Source of the DNA: Pseudomonadota bacterium
GTDB lineage: Bacteria; Pseudomonadota; Alphaproteobacteria; Rhodospirillales; Magnetospirillaceae
Length of the DNA stretch: 64,000 bases
Assembly (NCBI GenBank): GCA_021847015.1
Contig: JAJZVW010000015.1
Location: 1 to 64,000, forward strand
Reading direction: 5' to 3'
The translations under genes were made by a program, and so were the position numbers. Position 1 is the stretch's first letter; the number at the start of each line of letters is the position of its first letter. The notes below the pieces were generated by a model that had not been told where the DNA came from, made no database searches, and worked only from the letters and a program-made list of their open reading frames with translations. This document shows, one piece after another, positions 23,273 to 30,218 of this stretch.

Positions 23273-23412
23273 GGCGCTCTCCTTGAAGCGGGGTTGAAGC
23301 GGTGATGAATGCGCCGGACCAGGGCCGCGACGATGCCGACCCCCAGGATCGCCACGACCGCGGCGGCCGAGATCCACGACATGGCGGCGAGGAACAGTCC
23401 CGCCGGCGTCAT
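23269..23412 (-). CDS. Small single-pass membrane peptide of the lysis cassette
   Basis: 47 residues, ATG at 23412 overlapping the endolysin stop (ATGA). One membrane segment (MSWISAAAVVAILGVGIVAALV) is followed by a basic tail (RRIHHRFNPASRR). Its size and position suit a holin or anti-holin. The start and stop are fixed by overlap with both neighbours. Confidence 0.7.
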   Translation of the reverse strand: MTPAGLFLAAMSWISAAAVVAILGVGIVAALVRRIHHRFNPASRRAP

Positions 23413-23903
23413 CAGGCTTTCGCCTGGAAGAAGGTGTGCCGCCCGATCACCGCCGTCTGGCGCATTGCCGCGATCCAGCCGGGCAGGCGGCCGTACAGCC
23501 GCTGCTCCAGGTCGATGTTGAGGTAATGGGTGGCGCCCCCGGTGGGATCGGCCAAGGCGCCGGCGATGGCGCGCCGGGCGATCTCGGTCTCGACGGCCAG
23601 TTGGGCGTCCGTGGCCTCCAGGATGCGCTGGCGGTCGAAGGACCCCTCTTCCCAGCATGAGAACTGGTAGACGTCGCGCCAGCAGGCCAGGCAGATGCCG
23701 CGCCAGGTGGGCTCGCCGAAGGTGGGGTGGCGCGCCGCGCCGGGATGGGCGGCGACATAGGACTGGGCTAGCCTCAGCCGGTTGGCGGCGACGGCGGCGA
23801 CGGCCTCCTTGCCGGCCCGCGGCTCGGCCGCCGCCTCACCGTCGATGGTGCGCGCCAGGGCGTCAAGGTCGGTGACGGGAAGGGCGGGTGGGGGCGTGGG
23901 CAC
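23412..23903 (-). CDS. Endolysin, SleB-type cell wall hydrolase
   Basis: 163 residues from a GTG at 23903 (GGAG 8 nt upstream). The SleB/CwlJ (Hydrolase_2) signature is visible: ARTIDGEAAAEPRAGKEAVAAVAANRL with the catalytic Glu in DGEA, then CLACWRDVYQFSCW, and GATHYLNIDL near the end. The enzyme would cut peptidoglycan at lysis. No signal peptide, so it depends on a holin. The 18-bp palindrome lies 58 bp upstream and would place the late promoter there. Confidence 0.9.
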   Translation of the reverse strand: MPTPPPALPVTDLDALARTIDGEAAAEPRAGKEAVAAVAANRLRLAQSYVAAHPGAARHPTFGEPTWRGICLACWRDVYQFSCWEEGSFDRQRILEATDAQLAVETEIARRAIAGALADPTGGATHYLNIDLEQRLYGRLPGWIAAMRQTAVIGRHTFFQAKA

Positions 23904-23960
23904 GGGAGTCGCTCCGGTGATGAACCGGAGACGACGCTACGCGCGCCGGCGCGGACAAAT

Positions 23961-23978
23961 CAGGCTGAACGGGTTCAG
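23961..23978 (-). promoter_or_regulatory. 18-bp palindromic site upstream of the lysis genes (candidate late-activator site)
   Basis: CAGGCTGAACGGGTTCAG with dyad CTGAAC-GG-GTTCAG, an exact copy of 19219-19236. It overlaps the last codon and stop of the Mor-like gene and lies 57 bp before the endolysin GTG. Mor and C of Mu bind dyads upstream of middle and late promoters (family knowledge). Binding here is inference. Confidence 0.58.
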
Positions 23979-24343
23979 AGGGGGAGCGCCATCTGGCGGG
24001 TCGGACCCGGGTCGGCAGGCTCCTCCGCCAGGACCTTATACACGAAACGTTCGGTGCAGCGGATATCCGCCGCGATGGCGGAAACGGGCACGCCGTCCCG
24101 CTTCAGGCGCCGGATGCGCGCGCGCTTGCCCGGTCCCACCGGCACGGTCAGCTCGTCGCCGCCCATGGCCCGGCCCAGGATGTCGGCCGCCTCTTGCCCC
24201 ACCGCAGCCGCCAGGGGACTGGCGGGGCCAGGCCGGTGCGGGACGTACATTCCCCGGCCGCCCCGCACCTCGGACAGGCGCTCGGCGGCATCCTGGCCGA
24301 TCAGGGCGACAAGGTCGTCATAGGTCAGATCGCCGCGGCTCAT
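23975..24343 (-). CDS. Mor-family transcription activator
   Basis: 122 residues, ATG at 24343 (MSRGDLTYDDLVALIGQDAA). It has the Mor/C layout: an N-terminal dimerisation helix (LVALIGQDAAERLSEVRGG), MYVPHR, a strand with ELTVPVGPGKRARI, and a C-terminal helix-turn-helix (SAIAADIRCTERFVYKVL). Mor switches Mu from early to middle or late transcription. It lies between gemA and the lysis cassette, as expected, and two identical dyads precede late genes in this window. A second C-like gene was not seen, so one activator may do both steps. Confidence 0.92.
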   Translation of the reverse strand: MSRGDLTYDDLVALIGQDAAERLSEVRGGRGMYVPHRPGPASPLAAAVGQEAADILGRAMGGDELTVPVGPGKRARIRRLKRDGVPVSAIAADIRCTERFVYKVLAEEPADPGPTRQMALPL

Positions 24344-24426
24344 GGGGACGGACTCGGGCGGGGATCGACAACCCATACTAAAACGGGCATCCTCGTCTGG
24401 TCCGACCACGAGGGGGGGAGCACATC

Positions 24427-24820
24427 ATGCGAAGGATGCTTGGCGCAGCACTGCTTATCGGCCTCGGCGCATGCGCCTATTCCTCGGGGACCCAGATCAG
24501 TCAGCAACAGCTCGACAGCCTGAAGGTCGGCCAGAGCACCTGGTCGGATATGGTCGCGGCGCTGGGCCAACCCACCACGACGGTGGCCATGTCGGACGGC
24601 GGCCGCGTTGCCAGCTATAGCTACGTCCATTCGGCGGCGAGGCCTGAGACCTACATTCCGATCGTGGGCGGCTTCGTAGGGGGTGCCGATGCGACCTCCA
24701 CCAGCGTCACCCTGCTGTTCGACAAGGATGGCAAGCTCGCGCGGACGATGACGTCCAATTCCGCGACCAGCGCGGGCTTCGGGGGGGGCGACCACCACCA
24801 CGACGGCTGCCGGTCAGTAG
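24427..24820 (+). CDS. Plus-strand moron: small lipoprotein, BamE/SmpA-like, frameshifted at a G tract
   Basis: ATG at 24427. The signal peptide with lipobox (LLIGLGACAYSSG) is followed by LDSLKVGQSTWSDMVAALGQPTTTV, the helix-turn pattern of the BamE/SmpA/OmlA fold, then FVGGADATSTSVTLLFDKDGKL. Near the end is a run of eight G (24781-24788). Read as written, the frame runs on antisense over gemA to 25323. With seven G it would stop at the TAG at 24818-24820, 9 bp before the convergent gemA stop, a natural end. The gene opposes the phage operon, which marks it as a moron expressed from its own promoter. The indel could be real, phase-variable or an assembly error. Confidence 0.72.
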
Positions 24821-24828
24821 GGCGCACC

Positions 24829-25254
24829 TCATCGGCGTTCCCCCTTCGCCAGTTCCCGCGTTTCCCACGCCTTGAGCGCCTCGATGACGGTGCGGGCCTG
24901 AATGGCCGTCATCCACTCGGGATCGTCGACGCCCGTCATCTTGCGAACGAAGCTTTTCAGTGCGGCCGGGGTGGGCGAGTCGGGAATGCCGGCGCGGCAC
25001 ATGTCGCCCCAGATCGCGAACACCTTGCGGACGTGGGCCTTGTCGGACAGCTTGCGCTTTTGCCCCGACCACCCCAGCCGCGTGAACTCGGCCAGCAGGT
25101 CCACCAGTTGGGGCCGCGTGCAGTCGGCCGAGCTGTCCCGGCGGGCGATGCGGCGCAGGATGTCGCGGTAGGACTCGTCGTCGAGGCCGAGCTGGCGTTT
25201 GGCGACGTGGACCTTCTTCAGCATCGCCTCGCGGTCGGGGAAGCCCGGGGTCAT
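24829..25254 (-). CDS. GemA-like protein (Mu gp16, DUF1018)
   Basis: 141 residues, ATG at 25254. Typical family features are the N-terminal KVHVAKRQLGLDDESYRDILRRI, then TRPQLVDLLAEFTRLGW, and a C-terminal VRKVFAIWGDMCRAG...FVRKMTGVDDPEWMTAIQARTVIEALK. In Mu, gemA lies just upstream of mor and influences host DNA topology and early gene expression; the position agrees. The start is overlapped by the upstream stop (ATGA). Confidence 0.93.
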   Translation of the reverse strand: MTPGFPDREAMLKKVHVAKRQLGLDDESYRDILRRIARRDSSADCTRPQLVDLLAEFTRLGWSGQKRKLSDKAHVRKVFAIWGDMCRAGIPDSPTPAALKSFVRKMTGVDDPEWMTAIQARTVIEALKAWETRELAKGERR

Positions 25255-25658
25255 CCGCGAAGCTCCTTGTGCCGCGCCAGCAGCCGGTCTGCGCGCCGCT
25301 CCAGACGATCCGCCTTGCCGTAGAGCCGGTCTCTCTGGGTGCGAAGCGCTTCGCAGGCTGCTTCGGCGGCTCGGAGGGCGGCTTTCGCCTTGTCGAGCGT
25401 TCTTTGTGGCCGAAGCGCCAACAAAGCCCCGTGGTAAGCGTCGCGGGCCACCGCTTCGGCGCCCTCGGCGATGACGATCCTCCCATAGAGATCAAACGCT
25501 TGATCGCGCGCCGTCATGGCCCGGTCCAGAGCCACCCGCCACTGCGCCCAGATCAGGGCGCTTTCGTCGACGAGCGGGTAGACGCGGGCCAGTTGGATCA
25601 GTTCATCGCGGTCGAGGTCGTCGAGGGTGACGCGGGTGGGAGGAGGGGCGGCGCTCAT
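25251..25658 (-). CDS. Phage coiled-coil protein, unknown function
   Basis: 135 residues, ATG at 25658 (MSAAPPPTRVTLDDLDRDEL). After an N-terminal 60 residues it is one long basic helix (DKAKAALRAAEAACEALRTQ, RLERRADRLLARHKE), a probable coiled coil. It is tied by 4-bp overlaps to gemA and to the gene before it. Function not recognised. Confidence 0.75.
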   Translation of the reverse strand: MSAAPPPTRVTLDDLDRDELIQLARVYPLVDESALIWAQWRVALDRAMTARDQAFDLYGRIVIAEGAEAVARDAYHGALLALRPQRTLDKAKAALRAAEAACEALRTQRDRLYGKADRLERRADRLLARHKELRG

Positions 25659-25927
25659 CGCGGCGTTCCTTCATGCATGGTGTTGACGACGGCCACCACC
25701 TCGTGCCAGCCCAGGCCGGCGTCGATCGCCGCCTGGAGGACGCGCCGAAGGTCGGCCTTGGGGTCGGGGGTCGCCGCCTCGGCCGCCAGCGCCTGGATCG
25801 CCACCGCGCGCCGCAGCTGGATGCCCGCCTGGGCCAGGGCGCGGGCGGCGGGGCTGCCGCCCACCCGGCGCTCGTAGGCGCGCAGCGCGGTGTCGAAGTC
25901 CAGGACGGCGTCGAGGAGACTGGCCAT
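25655..25927 (-). CDS. Small phage helical protein, unknown function
   Basis: 90 residues, ATG at 25927 (MASLLDAVLDFDTALRAYER). It is entirely helical by composition, with LAQAGIQLRRAVAIQALAAEAA and a C-terminal GLGWHEVVAVVNTMHEG. It is coupled to the next gene by ATGA. Not assigned to a family. Confidence 0.72.
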   Translation of the reverse strand: MASLLDAVLDFDTALRAYERRVGGSPAARALAQAGIQLRRAVAIQALAAEAATPDPKADLRRVLQAAIDAGLGWHEVVAVVNTMHEGTPR

Positions 25928-25931
25928 GGGA

Positions 25932-26771
25932 TCACCGTCCGGCCATCAGCCGGTCCCGCGACGGGGGCTGGATGAAACTGGCGCCCCGGGTTGGCGATGG
26001 CTTGGCGGCATTCTCCACGGATTTCACGATCATCTGGGCGAGCGTACTGGCCCCGGTCATCCCCCGGTGCTGGCCGTTCAAGGCGTCGGGATCGTGCAGT
26101 GAGAAGAAGGATTGAATGGCACCCACGTCATCCGGCTTGAACTGGGCGGCCAACGCGGCCGCCTGGAGGATGACGGCCGTCGCCGCGCCGGCCCGCTTTT
26201 CGTAGGCATGGCCGGCGGCGATGACGCCGTTTCGGGCCGCGGGGTTGCCGCCCTTGACGATCCGCTCCAGGGTGTTCAAGGCCAGCGTCTGCCCCGGCGC
26301 CATCCTGTCCCGCTGGACGGGGTATTTGGGGATCGACAGGCGCGCCTCGTCGCAGAGGCGTTGCACGTCAAGCGCCAACGGCTCGCCGGCGGTCATGCGG
26401 GCGTGGAATAGCGTGTAGGGATTCACCTGCACGCGGATCTGGTTGGTGGAGACGAACATCGACGCCTGCTCGGCGAGCGAGGCCTGGTGAACGACGACGC
26501 AGGGCACCGTCTTTACGCCCAGCCGCCGGGCCGCCTCGACCCGGTGCTGGCCGTCGATGATCAGCCACCCTTCGTCCTGCTGGGTCACCAGTACGGTCCC
26601 GAAGCAGGACCACTTGAAGTGCTGGACGATCTGCTCGATGGCGACCTGGCTCCGGCGGCTGTCGATCTTGCGCTGGTAGCGGTCGTCGACCGACAGCAGG
26701 TCGACGGGGAGCCACCCCAGTTCAGGGCGCTGACCGAAATCCTTTGTGCTGGCGGTAGATTCCGTTGTCAT
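25932..26771 (-). CDS. ParB-like nuclease-domain protein (DUF6551-like)
   Basis: 279 residues, ATG at 26771. The N-terminal ParB/sulfiredoxin fold is clear: LGWLPVDLLSVDDRYQRKID, WLIIDGQHRVEAARRLGVKTVPCVVV with the GQHR box, then FVSTNQIRVQVNPY. The C-terminal half is helical. Such proteins are common in early regions of Mu-like phages; they may bind or nick DNA, but no activity is established. It ends 5 bp before the next gene. Confidence 0.88.
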   Translation of the reverse strand: MTTESTASTKDFGQRPELGWLPVDLLSVDDRYQRKIDSRRSQVAIEQIVQHFKWSCFGTVLVTQQDEGWLIIDGQHRVEAARRLGVKTVPCVVVHQASLAEQASMFVSTNQIRVQVNPYTLFHARMTAGEPLALDVQRLCDEARLSIPKYPVQRDRMAPGQTLALNTLERIVKGGNPAARNGVIAAGHAYEKRAGAATAVILQAAALAAQFKPDDVGAIQSFFSLHDPDALNGQHRGMTGASTLAQMIVKSVENAAKPSPTRGASFIQPPSRDRLMAGR

Positions 26772-26775
26772 GGCG

Positions 26776-27120
26776 TCAACCCTCCGCCATGACTCGCGCC
26801 TGGGCGCGGTCCCACGCCTGATAGGCGGCGACGGCCACAGCCGCGATTTTCAGCAGGCGGGCGGGGTAGTCCTCGGTCGGGTTTCCGTCGTAGTCGGTCA
26901 GCCGCCGGATATGGCTCCCGAAGATCAGTTCCCAGTCGATCGGCGTATGGCCGTCGTCGTGCGCCGGGCCACCCCACTGCATGTCCTGGAAGTACCGATG
27001 GTCGGCCACCAGGCCGAGGACGTGCATCAGGTGCTCGATACTTCCGGCCGGCATGTCGGTGGGATACTCGGTCGCCTCGATGGCGTAGAGCGGTTCGCCG
27101 GGTTCGATGTCGATGGCCAT
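26776..27120 (-). CDS. Small phage protein, possible nucleotide pyrophosphohydrolase-like fold
   Basis: 114 residues from the ATG at 27120, chosen because GGGAGG stands 5 nt before it. Acidic N-terminus, then HRYFQDMQWGGPAHDDGHTPIDWELIFGSHIRRL, and ARLLKIAAVAVAAYQAWDRAQA. The last part resembles the closing helix of the small MazG-like/NTP-pyrophosphohydrolase domains found in Mu-like phages, but the E-E-x-x-E metal motif is not evident. Function uncertain. Confidence 0.68.
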   Translation of the reverse strand: MAIDIEPGEPLYAIEATEYPTDMPAGSIEHLMHVLGLVADHRYFQDMQWGGPAHDDGHTPIDWELIFGSHIRRLTDYDGNPTEDYPARLLKIAAVAVAAYQAWDRAQARVMAEG

Positions 27121-27131
27121 GGTCGCCTCCC

Positions 27132-27803
27132 TCACGCCGCGGCCGTGACCAGCGCCGACGGCAGTTCGGCCGAGGCGAGGTCGATGGTGACGTTTTCCCA
27201 GCGGCCCGTGGAGTTGGCGCGGCGGTAGAAGCGCAGGTACGTCTTGGAGCCTTGGACTCGGATCGAGTCGTTGATGGCCTGGATGGCCGATTTCCAGCGC
27301 TCGTCATCGATGTCGATCTTGCGCAGGCTGAACACCGCCTCGCGGCTGACCTGGCCCTCCTTGTCGGTGCGGAAGGCGTGCTCCACCAGGGCGCGGATCT
27401 CGGCCCGGCTGCCCTCGGCCCATTCGGCGATGCACTCGTCGATCAGGCCCTTGGCGATCTGAAGCTCGGGTCCGAACATCAGGGTGTCGGCCACGGCCAC
27501 CTGGACCTTCATGCATCCGTCGTAAGTGGTGAACGTCATGTTGCCCTTGGCGCCATCCCTCGGGCGCCAGCCGTACTTCTCGGCCAGCAGATCCAGGAAA
27601 GCCCCCACGTCGTCGAAGCAGTGGCCCTTGAAGCGCGCGATCTGCTGGTTGAGGTCGTCGGCGTGGCCCAGCAGCTTGCGGACCAGCTGGTCTTCCAGCT
27701 TGTCGGTGTCCTTGACCAGCTCGATGGGGGTGAGCCGGTCCTTGGCGTCCTTCATGTAGAACTTGTTTCCGATCTCGACGGTGGCGTTGGAGATGTGGGT
27801 CAT
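27132..27803 (-). CDS. DUF3164 protein (Mu-like early gene)
   Basis: 223 residues from the ATG at 27803, with GAGG at 6-nt spacing; a GTG at 27815 is also in frame. The family pattern is clear: an N-terminal helical part with DTDKLEDQLVRKLLGHADDLNQQI, then VGAFLDLLAEKYGW, GNMTFTTYDGCMKVQVAV, and the end DDERWKSAIQAINDSIRVQGSKTYLRFY. DUF3164 is a hallmark early gene of Mu-like phages; its function is unknown. Confidence 0.92.
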   Translation of the reverse strand: MTHISNATVEIGNKFYMKDAKDRLTPIELVKDTDKLEDQLVRKLLGHADDLNQQIARFKGHCFDDVGAFLDLLAEKYGWRPRDGAKGNMTFTTYDGCMKVQVAVADTLMFGPELQIAKGLIDECIAEWAEGSRAEIRALVEHAFRTDKEGQVSREAVFSLRKIDIDDERWKSAIQAINDSIRVQGSKTYLRFYRRANSTGRWENVTIDLASAELPSALVTAAA

Positions 27804-27811
27804 GATGGTCC

Positions 27812-28234
27812 TCACGGGTGCGGGGGGAAGTAATCGGGACCGAGCTCCAGCTCGGCCTGTTGGATCAGGGTGTCGGCGCGGGAGAGCTCGGCGTCGAGCC
27901 GGGCGGCGGCCCAGGCCAGCAGTGAGGCCGCCAGCAGGGCGGCGAGGATCATGGCGCGCATGGCGTCACCTCGCGTAGTACTTGCAGGGGGGGTGGCGAG
28001 GGGCAGTTGTCCGACGCCCGACGGCTTGCGCCCGTCGCGCCCGGGGCGGCATCCCGCGAAATCGGCGGCGAGCTGGCACCAATGGACGGAACTGCCCATG
28101 GGCACCACCTCACCCCGGCGGTTCTTGACCGTGCGCTGATAGGTGCGCACATGGGCGCAGGCGCCGCACGTCAAGCCTTCGGGGCCTTCGCCGGGGAAAT
28201 GGGCGAAGGTGGGTTTTCCATCTAGAACGCGCAT
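27812..28234 (-). CDS. Zinc-ribbon-like protein fused in frame to a small membrane peptide
   Basis: 140 residues from the ATG at 28234 (MRVLDGKPTFAHFPGEGPEG). Residues about 20-60 hold Cys pairs (TCGACAHVRTY, HWCQLAADFAGC) typical of a small zinc-binding phage protein. The frame continues into a hydrophobic stretch (MILAALLAASLLAWAAARL) with a short acidic tail. An internal ATG at 27961, preceded by GAGG at 7-nt spacing, would give the 49-residue membrane peptide alone. Probably two genes whose separating stop was lost, or one read-through product; both are possible. Confidence 0.65.
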   Translation of the reverse strand: MRVLDGKPTFAHFPGEGPEGLTCGACAHVRTYQRTVKNRRGEVVPMGSSVHWCQLAADFAGCRPGRDGRKPSGVGQLPLATPPASTTRGDAMRAMILAALLAASLLAWAAARLDAELSRADTLIQQAELELGPDYFPPHP

Positions 28235-28482
28235 GGTTCCCTCCTGACCGGCCGCGCCTCGTAGCACTTGCAGGCCTCGGTATGACCGTGCAGGAACTTG
28301 GTGAAATCGCGGGGATTGGCGTGACGCAGGCCGACCTGCGCCAGCGCCAGCCAGCACCATTGATGGGGCTGGCGGCCGCCGCGCTGGAACGCCTCGCGGC
28401 ACCAGTGCCTGCACTCCCGGCAGACGGCGCCCGGCGGGCCGGAGGCCGGCAGGCGGGCGGTGTGGACCTTGCGGTTGCTCAC
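28222..28482 (-). CDS. Small Cys-rich phage protein
   Basis: 86 residues, ATG at 28482 (MSNRKVHTARLPASGPPGAV). It contains CRECRHWCREAF, WCWLALAQVG and ACKCYE, that is seven Cys with a His in zinc-knuckle-like spacing. It overlaps the next gene by 13 bp. It is probably a zinc-binding early protein; no named family. Confidence 0.75.
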   Translation of the reverse strand: MSNRKVHTARLPASGPPGAVCRECRHWCREAFQRGGRQPHQWCWLALAQVGLRHANPRDFTKFLHGHTEACKCYEARPVRREPCAF

Positions 28483-28528
28483 GATGTTTGCCCCTCAGGG
28501 GCCTCAACGGCCCAGTCGCTCGCGTCGC

Positions 28529-28849
28529 TCATGCCGCACCCCCCGTCAGCGCCACGACGGCCGCCGCCAGGATGTTGGCCTCGGTGGCCACCGGCAGCCG
28601 CTGGCGGTGGCCACCCAGCACCTCCAGCGCCAGCGCGCGGGCGACGGCGGGATCGACGGGGCCGACCACCAGACCGTCGGCGTCGGGCCGGGCGAGGTCG
28701 ATCACCACGGTGGTGAGCGCGGCGCCGTCTTGACGGATGTCGCGGGCGCTGATGATCTGACGGGTGCCGGCGATGCGGTAGGTCACCACCTCGAGCATCC
28801 GGTCGTCCACGGCGAACCGCTCGCCGGCGCGGATCAGGTCCGCCGTCAT
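28529..28849 (-). CDS. Phage protein of unknown function
   Basis: 106 residues, ATG at 28849 (MTADLIRAGERFAVDDRMLE). Beta strands (LEVVTYRIAGTRQIISARDI, LTTVVIDLAR) are followed by a helical half ending AANILAAAVVALTGGAA-like. It is coupled to the upstream gene by a 4-bp overlap. No family is recognised. Confidence 0.7.
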   Translation of the reverse strand: MTADLIRAGERFAVDDRMLEVVTYRIAGTRQIISARDIRQDGAALTTVVIDLARPDADGLVVGPVDPAVARALALEVLGGHRQRLPVATEANILAAAVVALTGGAA

Positions 28850-29232
28850 GCCGCGTCTCCGTCATCGGGGGACTCGGCTGCGATCACCTCGGCCATGGTC
28901 CGGTGCGGGAACGCCCAGGGTGCGCCCGGCGGAACGTCGCGGGCGGCGGAGCCGGCCTCGCCGGCGACTGGCGCGTTGAGCGCCCCGGGGGGTGCGGACG
29001 CGCCCCGCCCGGCGCTTGAGGGGCCGGAGCCGATCGCCACCACGCCATCGGGCAGCGCGGCGGGGTCCAGGCGCATGTGGCCGGGGATGATGCCGGCCTC
29101 CAGAGCCGTGGCTTCCCCGGCGTGGCGGCGCAGCTCCTCGGCCGCGCGGCGCAGGAAAGCCCGGTTGGGCGCGATGGCTTCGGCCGTCATGTCGATGGCG
29201 GCGGCCAGGTTCATCAGGTCATGAGCGAGCAT
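28846..29232 (-). CDS. Phage protein of unknown function with a Pro/Gly-rich middle
   Basis: 128 residues from the ATG at 29232 (MLAHDLMNLAAAIDMTAEAI), which follows a GGGGGAAACC stretch. The N-terminal 60 residues are helical (NRAFLRRAAEELRRHAGEAT). The middle is low complexity (Pro, Gly, Ala, Ser). The tail is acidic (TMAEVIAAESPDDGDAA). It overlaps the upstream HTH gene by 14 bp. Function not recognised. Confidence 0.65.
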   Translation of the reverse strand: MLAHDLMNLAAAIDMTAEAIAPNRAFLRRAAEELRRHAGEATALEAGIIPGHMRLDPAALPDGVVAIGSGPSSAGRGASAPPGALNAPVAGEAGSAARDVPPGAPWAFPHRTMAEVIAAESPDDGDAA

Positions 29233-29620
29233 GGTTTCCCCCTGTCTGGTGGCGGCTGTGGGGACAGCCCGAGCGGCAGGCGCGGTAGAAGGCGATGCGC
29301 TGGGGATTGTGGGGCGCCCATGCCGCCCGCTGGTGTGCCAGGCAGGCGTCGGTGGCCAGTTCACCCACCAGGGGACAGGCGACGGTGGCGGCCATCAGCG
29401 CGCCCCTGACGGCCTGTTCAACGGCGGTTAAATCGCCCGTGTACTTGGCGTTGATGACGAAGCTGACGGCGGCGGCCGAATAGCCGATCCGCTTGGCCAC
29501 CGCCGACTGGCTGGCTTGGTCGCAGGCGCGGCCAAGCGCGTCCACCCAGTCGGGCATCGATTCGCCCCAGGCGGCCTTGACGCGGGCCAGCGCGCCATGC
29601 TTGCCGTTGTCAGTCGTCAT
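29219..29620 (-). CDS. Phage HTH DNA-binding protein
   Basis: 133 residues, ATG at 29620. A helix-turn-helix is visible at QSAVAKRIGYSAAAVSFVINAKYTGDL, with an AVEQAVRGAL helix after it. The C-terminal third has Cys residues (VACPLVGELATDACL, ACRSGC) and resembles small Mu-like early regulators that carry both an HTH and a Cys tail. It overlaps the next upstream gene by 11 bp. Confidence 0.82.
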   Translation of the reverse strand: MTTDNGKHGALARVKAAWGESMPDWVDALGRACDQASQSAVAKRIGYSAAAVSFVINAKYTGDLTAVEQAVRGALMAATVACPLVGELATDACLAHQRAAWAPHNPQRIAFYRACRSGCPHSRHQTGGNHARS

Positions 29621-30218
29621 GGCGCACCCCCGCGAACCACACGACCCGGCGCAGGTTGGGGTCGTAGACGCTCTTCACCCGCTGCACCATGGGTGGCTTC
29701 GGGCCGGTGTACTTGGACCGCACGAAGCGGTAGCGGGCCGGGATTCCGGCGTTGCCGGTACCCTTGCCGGGCGTCACGAGGTGCAGATAACCGGCGCGGC
29801 ACAGGTTGACGCAGTAGTCGGCGGCGTCCCCGGGATTGACGGGCGCCTCCTCGGTCGAGGCGGCGATCGCCAGGTCGCGCCACGACCAGTCCCCGGACAG
29901 CATCCGCATGGTTCGCCACATCTGTTCGCGGGCGGACCCCTGGATGACGGGCTTGCCGTCCTTCGTGACGCGCGGCGCCTCGACGCCGATGTCGCGGGAA
30001 AGGGTCCAGGACGGTGCGCCTCCAACGGCGCGGCGGATGTAGCCGGCCGCCTCCAGCCCCGTCAGGTAGCTGCGGATCGTCGTGGGGTGGATGTCGGTCG
30101 CATCGGCGATCGAGGCGACGGCGAAGCCGTCGCGCTGGCGCCGGATCTCCTCCCAGATGGCCTGGCGCCCCTGCGGCTTGCCGCCGGCCTGGGCCAGATG
30201 AACGGGCTTGCGGGCCAT
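29610..30218 (-). CDS. Winged-helix protein of the early operon
   Basis: 202 residues, ATG at 30218 overlapping the MuB stop as ATGA (MARKPVHLAQAGGKPQGR). The N-terminal winged helix is RQAIWEEIRRQRDGFAVASIADATDIHPTTIRSYLTGLEAAGYI. A second possible wing lies at QMWRTMRMLSGDWSWRDLAIAA...YCVNLCRAGYL. Genes of this kind follow B in several Mu-like phages of alphaproteobacteria. It is probably a DNA-binding accessory; the role is not known. Confidence 0.82.
   Translation of the reverse strand: MARKPVHLAQAGGKPQGRQAIWEEIRRQRDGFAVASIADATDIHPTTIRSYLTGLEAAGYIRRAVGGAPSWTLSRDIGVEAPRVTKDGKPVIQGSAREQMWRTMRMLSGDWSWRDLAIAASTEEAPVNPGDAADYCVNLCRAGYLHLVTPGKGTGNAGIPARYRFVRSKYTGPKPPMVQRVKSVYDPNLRRVVWFAGVRHDD

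Noticed and set aside
24829-25323. C-terminal extension of the moron lipoprotein over gemA
   Set aside because: Antisense to a well-conserved gene and reached only because of the G8 tract.
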